A DNA stretch of 64,000 nucleotides from Candidatus Planktophila sp. (lineage in GTDB: Bacteria > Actinomycetota > Actinomycetes > Nanopelagicales > Nanopelagicaceae): assembly GCA_009691135.1 (NCBI GenBank), contig SHVF01000003.1, positions 1-64,000 on the forward strand, in the 5' to 3' direction. A model generated the notes under the pieces. The model did no database searches. It was not told the DNA's origin and was given only the letters and a program-made list of their open reading frames with translations. A program made the position numbers and the translations under genes. Of this stretch, positions 35,435 to 43,444 are shown piece by piece. Every line of letters begins with the position of its first letter. The stretch's first letter is position 1.

Positions 35435-35872
35435 TTAGCCTTCAAGATGTTCTTTAAGCTGCTTAAGTGCGCTTTCGATAGTTGATTTCTCTTGCTTTGC
35501 GATCATCATCGCTGGAATTGGCATCGAAAGTCCCACAGATAATTCGTACGTTACTGAGGTTGTGTCGGCATCTAGACTCTTGAGCAAATATGCACCATCC
35601 ATCTTCGTAAGTATGTTGGCATCTTCAAGTGAGAATGTGACTTTAGAAGGAGCCGAAGACCAATCGAAGGCAAGAGTTACGACATCTTTAACGGGTCCTG
35701 CGTCAACTGTTAATTTCGCCTTAAGGGCTCTGCCTAGCGAATCGGTCTCTAGTACTTCAACCTTTTTAAACGAACCCGACCATTCGGGATAGGAAGCTAC
35801 AGCAAATAGTGTTGCGCCGACTTCGGAGATAGGGGCATCAATGCTGATCGTGGAACTACTGAATTCGCTCAT
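35435..35872 (-). CDS. SRPBCC (polyketide cyclase/START-like) protein
   Basis: 145 aa with a single hydrophobic-pocket domain: STISIDAPISEVGATLFAVASYPEWSGSFKKVEVLETD at the start, the long C-terminal helix MMIAKQEKSTIESALKQLKEHLEG at the end. These proteins bind small hydrophobic molecules; the ligand is unknown. The ATG at 35872 is supported by a TAACCT box (minus strand, 35879-35884) 6 nt upstream. It is cotranscribed with glucokinase and divergent from the acyl-CoA ligase gene. Streptomyces has the same three-gene neighbourhood. Confidence 0.87.
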   Translation of the reverse strand: MSEFSSSTISIDAPISEVGATLFAVASYPEWSGSFKKVEVLETDSLGRALKAKLTVDAGPVKDVVTLAFDWSSAPSKVTFSLEDANILTKMDGAYLLKSLDADTTSVTYELSVGLSMPIPAMMIAKQEKSTIESALKQLKEHLEG

Positions 35873-35878
35873 GCCCAA

Positions 35879-35939
35879 AGGTTACCTGTAAAAAAGACCT
35901 TTCCAGCCTCTCCCTTTTTTTGAGGGCGGGCGATAGCGT
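35879..35939. promoter_or_regulatory. Divergent leaderless promoters of SRPBCC and acyl-CoA ligase genes
   Basis: TAACCT on the minus strand (35879-35884) and TAGCGT on the plus strand (35934-35939) lie 6 and 7 nt from their start codons. The 74-base gap between the two genes contains a T-run (35914-35921) but no other clear signal. Confidence 0.6.
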
Positions 35940-35946
35940 TAGCGCC

Positions 35947-37737
35947 ATGAACTCAATCACAATTGCGCCCCTTGTCCCTGCCGCATCTTCCGGCAACCTC
36001 ACAAATCTGATCACAGAACGTGCCTGGTTTGAACCTAATCGCACGATGATGTCGCGCCCCTTGGGCGATGGCTGGCAGAAAGTTAACGCAACGGAACTGG
36101 AAGCTGAAATTCGTGCAACTGCAAAGGGGCTAGTTGCTGCCGGAATACAAATAGGCGACCGAGTAGCAATCATGGCGCGTACTCGATACGAGTGGACGAT
36201 TTTAGATTTTGCCATTTGGTTTGCTGGCGGATGCGTTGTTCCAATTTACGAAACATCTTCGGCTGAACAAGTTGATTGGATCCTTAGCGACTCAGGCGCC
36301 GTTGGCTTAATCGTTGAAACTCCAACGCACCGTGAATTTGTTAACCCAGTCCTTCCATCGCACACCAAACATCTCTGGACCATGACCGACGATATTCTAT
36401 CTGTACTGGCAAATACTGGTGCTCATATCAGCGATGATGAAATAGATCGCAGACGAAACACTTTGCTACCTGAGACGCTGGCTACATTGATCTACACCTC
36501 AGGAACAACTGGAAAACCAAAGGGAGTTCAGTTAACTCACGGCAACTTCCTTTCCGAGTGCGGCAACGTTGTTGAAGGTGCCAGCGATCTATTCTTGAAA
36601 CCTGATGGTTCAACACTTCTCTTTCTGCCAGTTGCCCACGTTTTCGGCCGCATGGTTCAAATTGGAGCGATCCGCGCAGGTTTGCATCTTGCTCATTGCA
36701 GTGATCCGGTTGGCCGTCTGATGCCAGATCTGGCTTCATTTAAGCCAACATTTGTCCTTGCTGTTCCGCGAATATTCGAAAAGGTTTACAACAGCGCAGA
36801 GGCTAAGGCAGATGCTGCAGGAAAGGGAGATATATTCCGTAAGGCTGCCGAGGTTGCCATTGCCTATAGCGAAGCCATGGATAAGCGAGGATTTAATCCG
36901 CTACTTTCGCTAAAGCATGCCTTATTCGATAAGTTGGTTTTCTCAAAAATTCGCGCGGTGCTCGGCGGAAACGTTGAAGCTGCAATCTCAGGCGGTGCCC
37001 CACTTGGAAGCCGCCTGGGACATTTCTATCGCGGAGCCGGAGTCACAATTTATGAAGGCTACGGATTAACTGAAACGACAGCGGGAGCGACTCTAAATAT
37101 CACAAGTTCAATCAAAGTTGGCACCGTTGGAAAACCGATCCCAGGAACTTCAATCAAAATTGCAGAGGACGGTGAAGTCCTTATAAAGGGACCAATCGTG
37201 ATGCACGGTTATTGGCAGAATGATGAAGCCAACGCGGAAGCCTTTACCGCAGATCATTGGTTTCAATCTGGAGATTTGGGAAAGATTGATGAAGATGGTT
37301 TTCTTTCTATCGTCGGACGCAAGAAAGAATTGATCGTTACCGCCGGCGGCAAGAACGTTGCGCCAGCAGTTCTAGAAGATCGCTTGCGTGCTCATCCTTT
37401 GGTTAGCCAGTGCATGGTTGTCGGTGATAACCAGCCATTTATCGCAGCACTTGTAACCATCGATCAGGATGCACTTAAGAATTGGGTGGTTGCCAATAAG
37501 AAAGATGGCGCCACGATTGCAACTCTTACCCAAGATCCCGACCTTATTTCTGTCGTTCAAACTGCCGTTGATGAAGCAAATAAGGCGGTTAGTAAAAGTG
37601 AGTCAATTCGAAAATTTGTAATCCTATCTACAGATTTCACAATAGCTGGAGGGCAACTAACAGCCAAGCTCTCTATCAAGCGACATGTGGTTGCGCAAGA
37701 ATTCGCTAAGGAGATTACGCAACTCTTCACCAAGTGA
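35947..37737 (+). CDS. Long-chain acyl-CoA synthetase (AMP-binding)
   Basis: 596 aa adenylate-forming enzyme, FadD15-like. The ATP/AMP loop is YTSGTTGKPKGVQLTHGN, followed by LPVAHVFGRMVQ, EGYGLTETTAGATLN, the hinge SGDLGKIDEDGFLSIVGRKKELIVTAGGKN and the C-terminal lysine region SKSESIRKF. No membrane helix is obvious. The ATG at 35947 is chosen because a TAGCGT box lies 7 nt upstream. Its stop overlaps the GTG start of a histidine kinase gene, so acyl-CoA formation and a two-component system share a transcript. Confidence 0.93.
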   Translation: MNSITIAPLVPAASSGNLTNLITERAWFEPNRTMMSRPLGDGWQKVNATELEAEIRATAKGLVAAGIQIGDRVAIMARTRYEWTILDFAIWFAGGCVVPIYETSSAEQVDWILSDSGAVGLIVETPTHREFVNPVLPSHTKHLWTMTDDILSVLANTGAHISDDEIDRRRNTLLPETLATLIYTSGTTGKPKGVQLTHGNFLSECGNVVEGASDLFLKPDGSTLLFLPVAHVFGRMVQIGAIRAGLHLAHCSDPVGRLMPDLASFKPTFVLAVPRIFEKVYNSAEAKADAAGKGDIFRKAAEVAIAYSEAMDKRGFNPLLSLKHALFDKLVFSKIRAVLGGNVEAAISGGAPLGSRLGHFYRGAGVTIYEGYGLTETTAGATLNITSSIKVGTVGKPIPGTSIKIAEDGEVLIKGPIVMHGYWQNDEANAEAFTADHWFQSGDLGKIDEDGFLSIVGRKKELIVTAGGKNVAPAVLEDRLRAHPLVSQCMVVGDNQPFIAALVTIDQDALKNWVVANKKDGATIATLTQDPDLISVVQTAVDEANKAVSKSESIRKFVILSTDFTIAGGQLTAKLSIKRHVVAQEFAKEITQLFTK

Positions 37738-38303
37738 GCAACGCCGCTCGCTTAGATCTCGCACGTGAACTCCATGATGGAATTGCTCAAGATCTGGTTG
37801 CACTTGGTTACCAACTAGATCTCTTGCTCGCGCCTTCGGATACTTCAATGGAATCGCGCAGAGAGATTCGCGGTATGCGATTTCGCGTTGATGAGATGAT
37901 CTCTAAAGTGCGTCGTGAGATGTATGAACTTAGAGATCAGAAGATGGAGAGCGTTCAGGATTTTCTAGCCAAAATTGCTCAGGAACTTTGTGGATCAGCC
38001 TTAACCAAAGTTTATATAGAAGAGTTCTTTATTAATGAAGTGCTCAGCGATAACGTTAGAGCGATTGCTACAGAATTACTACGCAACAGCGTGAGTCATG
38101 CTAGGGCTAGCGAGATTGAGTTGCACTTGAGGCAGATAGAAAATCATATCTACCTAGAAGTGCGTGATAACGGTATTGGAGGTGCCACAATGGAGAGTTC
38201 ACGTTTGGGTTTAATCGGAATACAAGAAAGAGTAGAAAGCTTCGGTGGAACCCTGTTCTATCAATCAAATGAACTTGGGACTCGTATCTCCGTAACCCTT
38301 TGA
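37734..38303 (+). CDS. Soluble NarL-type sensor histidine kinase, no membrane sensor
   Basis: 189 aa, much shorter than usual. It consists only of the HisKA_3 dimerisation helix with the phosphorylated His14 (LARELHDGIAQDL) and the HATPase domain (N-box ELLRNSVSHARAS, G1 DNGIGG, G2 LGLIGIQERVESFGG). No transmembrane, PAS or GAF segment precedes it. GTG start overlapping the ligase stop (GTGA); its stop overlaps the response-regulator start (TTGA). The signal must come through another protein or the cytoplasm. Confidence 0.9.
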   Translation: MSNAARLDLARELHDGIAQDLVALGYQLDLLLAPSDTSMESRREIRGMRFRVDEMISKVRREMYELRDQKMESVQDFLAKIAQELCGSALTKVYIEEFFINEVLSDNVRAIATELLRNSVSHARASEIELHLRQIENHIYLEVRDNGIGGATMESSRLGLIGIQERVESFGGTLFYQSNELGTRISVTL

Positions 38304-38923
38304 TTGATCAGATAAACCCGCAGATACTTATTGTCGATGATCATCCATCGGTTCGATCGGGGGTTCGGCGCGCAATTGAAGGTGCGGGGCTGCGCTGTTG
38401 CGGCGAGGCAGCATCGCGTGATGAAGCCGTCGCTCAAATTGCACTCCATGATCCTGACGGTGTAGTCCTTGATTTAAATCTTCCAGATGGTTCCGGGCTC
38501 GATGTCATAAGTTGGATTCGCGAGCACTCGCAAACTATGGCAATCGTAATATTGACTATGAGCGATGAAGATTCGTATCTATTGGCGGCGATGAAATCTG
38601 GAGCCAGCGCATACGTAAAGAAGAGCGCTCCATTGTCGCAATTAATTGCCTCACTCAAAGCAGCGCTTGCACAACCTAATAATTTCAGCGCACCAGGTAT
38701 GGCATCAATTATTTCTATAACCAAGATAAGTTTAGATTTAACTCCGCGTGAACTTAGCGTTCTCAAAGCTCTCTCACTTGAGGGTGCTAATAAGGATTTA
38801 GCAAGATCCCTTTTTATATCGGAGGCTACATTCAAAACCCATCTCGCATCTATCTATACCAAGATGGGTGTATCGAGCAGATTTAGCGCTATTAATAAAG
38901 CGCGTAACCTCAATCTTTTATAA
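38300..38923 (+). CDS. NarL/LuxR-family response regulator
   Basis: 207 aa. Receiver domain (about 8-125) with the acidic pair in IVDDHPSV, phospho-acceptor Asp58 in GVVLDLNLPDG and the conserved Lys in AYVKKSAP; the C-terminal LuxR HTH (about 143-205) contains LTPRELSVLKALSLEGANKDLARSLFIS. Partner of the kinase upstream through TTGA overlap. Target genes are unknown; the ligase gene at the head of the operon is an obvious candidate. Its end overlaps the pimB end by 14 bases. Confidence 0.92.
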   Translation: MIDQINPQILIVDDHPSVRSGVRRAIEGAGLRCCGEAASRDEAVAQIALHDPDGVVLDLNLPDGSGLDVISWIREHSQTMAIVILTMSDEDSYLLAAMKSGASAYVKKSAPLSQLIASLKAALAQPNNFSAPGMASIISITKISLDLTPRELSVLKALSLEGANKDLARSLFISEATFKTHLASIYTKMGVSSRFSAINKARNLNLL

Positions 38924-40055
38924 GTAAATCCCTAAAGGTATCTGCCCAAATTTGCCAACGCCAATTTGAGTAAATCCATTTACGTCCCGTAACTCCCATA
39001 GCTCGAGCTTTCTCTGGATTATCGAATAGCGAAATTATTGCTCCCGCAACATCATCTGGATTTGTTCCATCAACAGTTAGCCCAGTTACTCCTTCAAGCA
39101 CCGCATCTGGAGCGCCTCCAGAAATACCTGCAACCACGGGAAGTTCGCACGAGCTGGCTTCTAGATAAACAATTCCCAGCCCTTCAACTTCTAGGCCTGC
39201 TAAGCGAGACCGTGATGGCATCGCAAAAATATCTCCAGCACTTATATATCTCGGTAGATCGGCATGTTGAATTCTTCCGATAAATGTTATTGCGTTCGCA
39301 ACTTTTAACTTTGCAACTAAATTCTCCAAATAGTCACGATACGGGCCCTCGCCGACCATCAAAATATGCGCGGTGGGATGGTTCTGCAGAATTTTTGGCA
39401 GGGCGGCAATCAAAGTATCTTGACCCTTGCGGTGAACGAGTCGACCAACGCTAATAATTACCTTTTTATCGGTTAAGCCTAGGGAGTTACGCAACTCTGC
39501 CGCATCCGGATGAGGCGCGAAATGATCGGTATCTATGCCTGGTGCAATCTTCACCATCGCCTGCGAAGCGCGATTTGAGAGTGATCGTGAAATCTCGGAT
39601 CGCGTGAAATCTCCCAGGTAAGTTAAATGATCGACGTTATTACCTATGAAACGAATGACAAATTTAAATGGCCACACCTTTGACCACCAAACTTCGTGTC
39701 CGTGAGTAAGTGCAACTATTCGAGATATCCCGACTTTACGAATCCACCGAGACATTATCGCAAGCGGCGCAGCAGCTCCAAAAAACGCTGTTTCAATTTT
39801 TTCTTCTTTAATAACTTTAGAAACAGCGCGAACTACTCGTAGAGTTGGCAGTAAGATTTTTGACTTATCTCTAATTACTTTTACTCCAAATTCGCGTAGC
39901 CATTTTTCATCGTATTCGGAGGTCTGATCTTGGTTGGATGTATAAACAGTTATTGCGCCTTTAGGAAGTCTCTCAATTAACCCCATAACAAAAGTCTCGA
40001 TACCACCGGCGCGAGGACCAAAATCGTTGGTGATGCAGATTATTTTTTGTTGCAT
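38910..40055 (-). CDS. pimB: GT4 mannosyltransferase, PimB type
   Basis: 381 aa glycosyltransferase that adds the second mannose to phosphatidylinositol mannoside at the inner leaflet. It tracks what I recall of mycobacterial PimB': TNDFGPRAGGIETFVMGL, TAFFGAAAPLAIMSRW, ALTHGHEVWWSKVWP, PPGID-like APGIDTDHF, SVGRLVHRKGQDTLIAALP and the E-x7-E motif in EVEGLGIVYLEASSCELPVVAG. In Mycobacterium pimB' also lies beside an NlpC/P60 gene, as here (22 bases downstream of it). The acceptor could differ in a streamlined lineage. Confidence 0.88.
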   Translation of the reverse strand: MQQKIICITNDFGPRAGGIETFVMGLIERLPKGAITVYTSNQDQTSEYDEKWLREFGVKVIRDKSKILLPTLRVVRAVSKVIKEEKIETAFFGAAAPLAIMSRWIRKVGISRIVALTHGHEVWWSKVWPFKFVIRFIGNNVDHLTYLGDFTRSEISRSLSNRASQAMVKIAPGIDTDHFAPHPDAAELRNSLGLTDKKVIISVGRLVHRKGQDTLIAALPKILQNHPTAHILMVGEGPYRDYLENLVAKLKVANAITFIGRIQHADLPRYISAGDIFAMPSRSRLAGLEVEGLGIVYLEASSCELPVVAGISGGAPDAVLEGVTGLTVDGTNPDDVAGAIISLFDNPEKARAMGVTGRKWIYSNWRWQIWADTFRDLLIKD

Positions 40056-40077
40056 TAACTTATCGTTAGCAGAATTA

Positions 40078-41112
40078 CTAAAGGCGACGCGCGCCGATAT
40101 AAGGTTTGCGCCCCAAACTAGATGCGCTGGCTACTTTGACACGTGAACCAGAACGAGGTGCGTGAACCATATTGCCGCCACCCAAGTAAATTCCAACGTG
40201 GGAAATTGGTCGACCAAAGAAAACTAAATCACCCGGTGCCAAATTGGCACGTTTGATCGATTTTCCATAATTGTATTGAGCGCGCGATGAGTGCGGCAGC
40301 GAGACGCCTGCAGTTTGATATGCGCGCATGGTTAAGCCCGAACAATCCCAATAGGTCATTCCATCGGCGCCAAAAACGTACTTATCACCGATCTGTTTTA
40401 AAGCAAATTGCAAAGCTTTACCAGCACGACCTGATACTCCCGATGCTGACTTAGCGGCGGCCAATGAAGAAGCTTGATCAGCATCCTCTTCTTCTTGCGC
40501 CAATCGGGCTAGGCGTTCGCGATCTTCCTTCTTTAATTCTGCAAGTAAAGCCTCGGCTTCAGCGAGTTTGGAAATTGCCTGCGCGCTCTGGGCCGCTAAC
40601 TTTTTCTGCGTTGCAGTAACCAAGGCCAACTTGTCATTGACAGTTAATGAAGTTGCGGTCAACCGCTGCTTTGCTGCTTGGAATTTTCTTAGTTCCACAG
40701 ATTTCTTTCTGGTTATTGCCTCAAGAGATCCTGCTGCAGATAAGTAAAGCGCTGGGTCAGATGAGAAGAGAAGTTCTAGGCTCTGACCCAAGCCTCCTGT
40801 CTTGTATTGTTCTATTGCGATCGCACTTAGAGTTTTTGAAAGTTCGCTTACACTCTTACTCTGCACCGCCTCTTTTGCTTGGATTCCGACTAAGGTGCGA
40901 TTTAGTGCGGCAAGTTTTACCTTTGCTTCTTGCGCGCCTTCTGCAGCAGTCGTTGCTTCTTCTTCGAGTTGGCGAACCTTTGCTTGAACCTGTGCCAGAG
41001 TTTGCGCTGCATCAGCGTTGGGCGCAGTAAATATTTGCCCCGCAATTGCAAATATGGCGATTGCAACTGCTGCGGCAGATCGCAGGCCAAGATGCTGGGT
41101 AATAGTGGACAT
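40078..41112 (-). CDS. Secreted NlpC/P60 peptidoglycan hydrolase with coiled coil
   Basis: 344 aa. Signal peptide (about 1-35, ending NADAAQT), then a long Ala/Lys/Glu-rich coiled coil (about 36-215, two helical arms around a central break), then a C40 endopeptidase domain (about 225-344). The catalytic Cys is in YWDCSGLTMRAY, the His in ISHVGIYLGGG and the third polar residue in MVHAPRSGS. It resembles actinobacterial RipA/CwlO-like cell-separation enzymes, in which the coiled coil regulates the active site. The gene leads into pimB with a 22-base gap. Confidence 0.93.
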   Translation of the reverse strand: MSTITQHLGLRSAAAVAIAIFAIAGQIFTAPNADAAQTLAQVQAKVRQLEEEATTAAEGAQEAKVKLAALNRTLVGIQAKEAVQSKSVSELSKTLSAIAIEQYKTGGLGQSLELLFSSDPALYLSAAGSLEAITRKKSVELRKFQAAKQRLTATSLTVNDKLALVTATQKKLAAQSAQAISKLAEAEALLAELKKEDRERLARLAQEEEDADQASSLAAAKSASGVSGRAGKALQFALKQIGDKYVFGADGMTYWDCSGLTMRAYQTAGVSLPHSSRAQYNYGKSIKRANLAPGDLVFFGRPISHVGIYLGGGNMVHAPRSGSRVKVASASSLGRKPYIGARRL

Positions 41113-41199
41113 AAGGGCTCTAGGCTAACGCTGGTTATATCGCTCGCTCAACTTAAGGTAAGCGTGGCTGGGCTATGAATTTAATTATTTTCAGCCATT
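41113..41199. other. Short intergenic gap before the NlpC/P60 gene
   Basis: This 87-base gap lies between the small CxxC protein's stop and the hydrolase start, both on the minus strand. TAGCCT (minus strand, 41122-41127) is a -10 candidate 9 nt before the hydrolase ATG. Nothing else is recognisable. Confidence 0.4.
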
Positions 41200-41385
41200 T
41201 CATGCTGAATTAAAGCGCAGCGGACGCACTATTCCGCGGGAAGAGAGTAGGTCAATTGCCTCGGCGGTTTTATCAGGAATCTCACATTGCGTTGATTTAT
41301 CCAGATTCTTATCCAAGAAAAAAGTCAGGACACAATCACTGCATCCAATATCTCTAACTGCGCAGGTTTCACATTTAATGATCAT
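41200..41385 (-). CDS. Small conserved double-CxxC protein
   Basis: 61 aa beginning MIIKCETCAVRDIGCSDC. The Cys5-x2-Cys8-x6-Cys15-x2-Cys18 pattern suggests a zinc or metal knuckle; the second half ends with a short amphipathic helix and the tail SSRGIVRPLRFNSA. Small proteins of this type, with a double CxxC near the N-terminus and a PPLR-like end, occur beside NlpC/P60 genes in other Actinobacteria to my recollection. The ATG at 41385 is backed by a TATCGT box (minus strand, 41393-41398) 7 nt upstream. Function unknown. Confidence 0.75.
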   Translation of the reverse strand: MIIKCETCAVRDIGCSDCVLTFFLDKNLDKSTQCEIPDKTAEAIDLLSSRGIVRPLRFNSA

Positions 41386-41392
41386 GCGAGAA

Positions 41393-41445
41393 ACGATAAA
41401 GGCACCCACTGACAACCCATATAAGGCCGGTGTGCACGATAACCT
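41393..41445. promoter_or_regulatory. Divergent leaderless promoters of CxxC and RibD_C-like genes
   Basis: TATCGT (minus strand, 41393-41398) and TAACCT (plus strand, 41440-41445) are spaced 7 and 6 nt from the respective ATG codons. They define both gene starts. Confidence 0.6.
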
Positions 41446-41451
41446 TTCGGC

Positions 41452-41949
41452 ATGTCAGTCTTCGCATCTCTGGTGGTCGGCGTCGATGGATCCACTTCCA
41501 AGAACGGATCCTCGAACGGGATTTCTAGCGGGGCTGACCGTACAACCTTCTTGTCACGCCGTCGCATTGCTGATTTCATTTTAATAGGCGGGCAAACTGC
41601 ACGCACCGAGCCATATCACCGCACACCCGTTCCCGTCGTCGTCGCTTCTCGCTCGATGATAAACGCCCTTGCCGATAACCGTTTGGCCTACTGGTGGAAT
41701 CTCTCCCCTATTAGCGCACTAGAAAAGGGAATAAAGAAATTTGGTCCGAACGTCCTTGTCGAAGCCGGTCCTCGATTAATTAACGAACTAATTCAGGCCA
41801 GAGTTCTCGATGGTATTTTCTTAAGTATCACAAATGTTACGGATGGCGAAGATGTGATTAATATAGAAGAGCTCCTATCGAATTTCACTAGTATTCAACG
41901 AGATGAAATTCAAGGCACTTTCTTTATAGAAGCTAAAACGCTGAAATAA
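41452..41949 (+). CDS. Short RibD C-terminal-like reductase (DHFR fold)
   Basis: 165 aa, clearly shorter than the 220-250 residues common for this family. Recognisable parts are the start SVFASLVVGVDGSTSKNG, the RRRIADFILIGGQTARTEPY segment and GPNVLVEAGPRLINELIQARVLDGIFLSIT. The region between, normally carrying more of the sheet, is reduced. It may be a pyrimidine reductase of riboflavin synthesis or an unrelated NADPH reductase; other rib genes are not nearby. Leaderless start. The 3' end overlaps the EamA gene by 17 bases. Confidence 0.75.
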   Translation: MSVFASLVVGVDGSTSKNGSSNGISSGADRTTFLSRRRIADFILIGGQTARTEPYHRTPVPVVVASRSMINALADNRLAYWWNLSPISALEKGIKKFGPNVLVEAGPRLINELIQARVLDGIFLSITNVTDGEDVINIEELLSNFTSIQRDEIQGTFFIEAKTLK

Positions 41950-42775
41950 TTGCAACTCCCGCAACGGCTGCAAAAATTCCAAGATACTGGATTCGGTGCA
42001 GCCGCTCGCGCAAGAATTGGAATGCCAGCAGGGCGGTAAAAATTGGATAAAGCGCGCCGAGCACCATGGAAAGTGTGAGGTTGCCCTTGGTAGTTGCAAC
42101 ACCTAGCAACAAATTTGCGAGAAAGTCAGCGCAGCCGATAAAAATTAATATTGGAGAATTCTTTAACTTTAACCCGCCGAATGTTCTGTACTTCGCCAAA
42201 ATTCCAAGAGAGACCAACAGAGTTGTTGCACGCATCATGACCATAGTCATCAAAGCACTTGCTTGTGATCCGACTGCCAAGAAAATTAGCGCTGTTCCAA
42301 AACCAGCAGCTGCACCGAGAGCGAGAATTAGCGGTTTTATTGGTAAGCCTTGTGATAATTCTGGGCCACTTGCTAAAAATGCCCCAACTATTGCCAAGGC
42401 TGCGCCGATCGAAAGTATTAGCGTTAAACGATCACCTATAACAAAATATGCATACCCAACTGGAATAAGAGCTGATAATCCACTAATTGGAGAGACAACT
42501 CCCATGCGACCAGTAGAAAGTCCAGCGTATAAACAAATCAATCCGCAATAACCAAGAATTCCAGCCAGTGCTCCCGGAATAAAGTATCCATCTGCGCCAA
42601 AAGCGTTACTTGAAAAATCACCGCTTATAAGTACAATTCCGATTCCAAATACCAAGCCGATCGCCTGGGTAACTCCGAGAACAGCGATCGCCGGATGTGC
42701 CTTACTTAACTTTCCACCATGATAATCGGCAGTTCCCCATAGCAGGCTAGAAAATAGCGCTAGCAAAGTGACCAT
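41933..42775 (-). CDS. EamA-family (DMT) transporter
   Basis: 280 aa with ten hydrophobic segments arranged as two homologous five-helix halves. The start is LLALFSSLLWGTADYHGGKLSK; the later LYAGLSTGRMGVVSPISGLSALIPV and LGALYPIFTALLAFQFLRERL are the typical closing motifs of each half. Substrate unknown. The ATG at 42775 fits the family start, with TAGCCT (minus strand, 42784-42789) 8 nt upstream. Confidence 0.88.
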   Translation of the reverse strand: MVTLLALFSSLLWGTADYHGGKLSKAHPAIAVLGVTQAIGLVFGIGIVLISGDFSSNAFGADGYFIPGALAGILGYCGLICLYAGLSTGRMGVVSPISGLSALIPVGYAYFVIGDRLTLILSIGAALAIVGAFLASGPELSQGLPIKPLILALGAAAGFGTALIFLAVGSQASALMTMVMMRATTLLVSLGILAKYRTFGGLKLKNSPILIFIGCADFLANLLLGVATTKGNLTLSMVLGALYPIFTALLAFQFLRERLHRIQYLGIFAAVAGVAIISAF

Positions 42776-42834
42776 AGCAGGTAAGGCTACACAACTCTGC
42801 GCCCCGCCTCCCACTTATGGACAATGGATATCTT

Positions 42835-42840
42835 TAGAAT
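42835..42840 (+). promoter_or_regulatory. DUF3000 gene -10 box
   Basis: TAGAAT ends 6 nt before the GTG start at 42847, supporting both the GTG start and leaderless transcription. Confidence 0.6.
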
Positions 42841-42846
42841 TAAGTA

Positions 42847-43428
42847 GTGGATGTGGCCCAGTTCAATCGCATGATCGATCAACTTCGTGTGTTTACTCCG
42901 CGCTCAGAAATTATTCTTGAAGAAGTTCCGGCTCCACAGAAGTTAGCCACATTCGCTTTTGCATTTACCGCAGATGTTTCAAATGGCTTACTAGGCGATG
43001 CCGAAGATGAAATTGCTTCTGGTCGCTTTGTTTTATTGCACGAACCAGGTGGACAAGAAACCTGGGAAGGCGAATTCCGCTGCGTTACATTCTTAAGTGC
43101 CGATGTTGATGAAGCAATGCAAGATGATCCGCTATTGCCAGAAGTCGGTTGGAGTTGGTTATTGGATTCACTTTCGGCAGCCCGGTGCGAATTTAACGCC
43201 CCAAGCGGAACCGTAACCCGGGTATCGAGTGCATCCTTTGGAAAACTTTCACCGCGCAATGACGAATCCGAAATTGAGATTCGCGCATCCTGGAGTCCCA
43301 TCATTAAAGAGAGCAGTGACATGCTCGCTCACATACAAGCGTGGTGCAATTTATTAGGAGAAGTTGCTGGCTTGCCTCCAGTCGTTGAAGGCGTGGCACC
43401 AATTTCTGCTACTCGCCGCAAGGCTTAA
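42847..43428 (+). CDS. DUF3000 family protein
   Basis: 193 aa actinobacterial family with no known activity. The whole length looks conserved: RPEI-like RSEIILEEVPAPQKLATFAFAFTADV, GRFVLLHEPGGQETWEGEFRCVTF, the EVGWSWLLDSL segment and RCEFNAPSGTVTRVSSASFGKL. No signal peptide or membrane segment. It starts with GTG. In many Actinobacteria it precedes RNase D, as here, with 16 bases between them. Confidence 0.87.
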   Translation: MDVAQFNRMIDQLRVFTPRSEIILEEVPAPQKLATFAFAFTADVSNGLLGDAEDEIASGRFVLLHEPGGQETWEGEFRCVTFLSADVDEAMQDDPLLPEVGWSWLLDSLSAARCEFNAPSGTVTRVSSASFGKLSPRNDESEIEIRASWSPIIKESSDMLAHIQAWCNLLGEVAGLPPVVEGVAPISATRRKA

Positions 43429-43444
43429 CGTAACCGTCTTATCT

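Noticed and set aside
42066-42551. 161-codon frame antisense to the EamA transporter
   Set aside because: Composition (Lys, Ile, Pro) and phase are those of a mirror frame of a membrane protein; no ribosome site or family motif.
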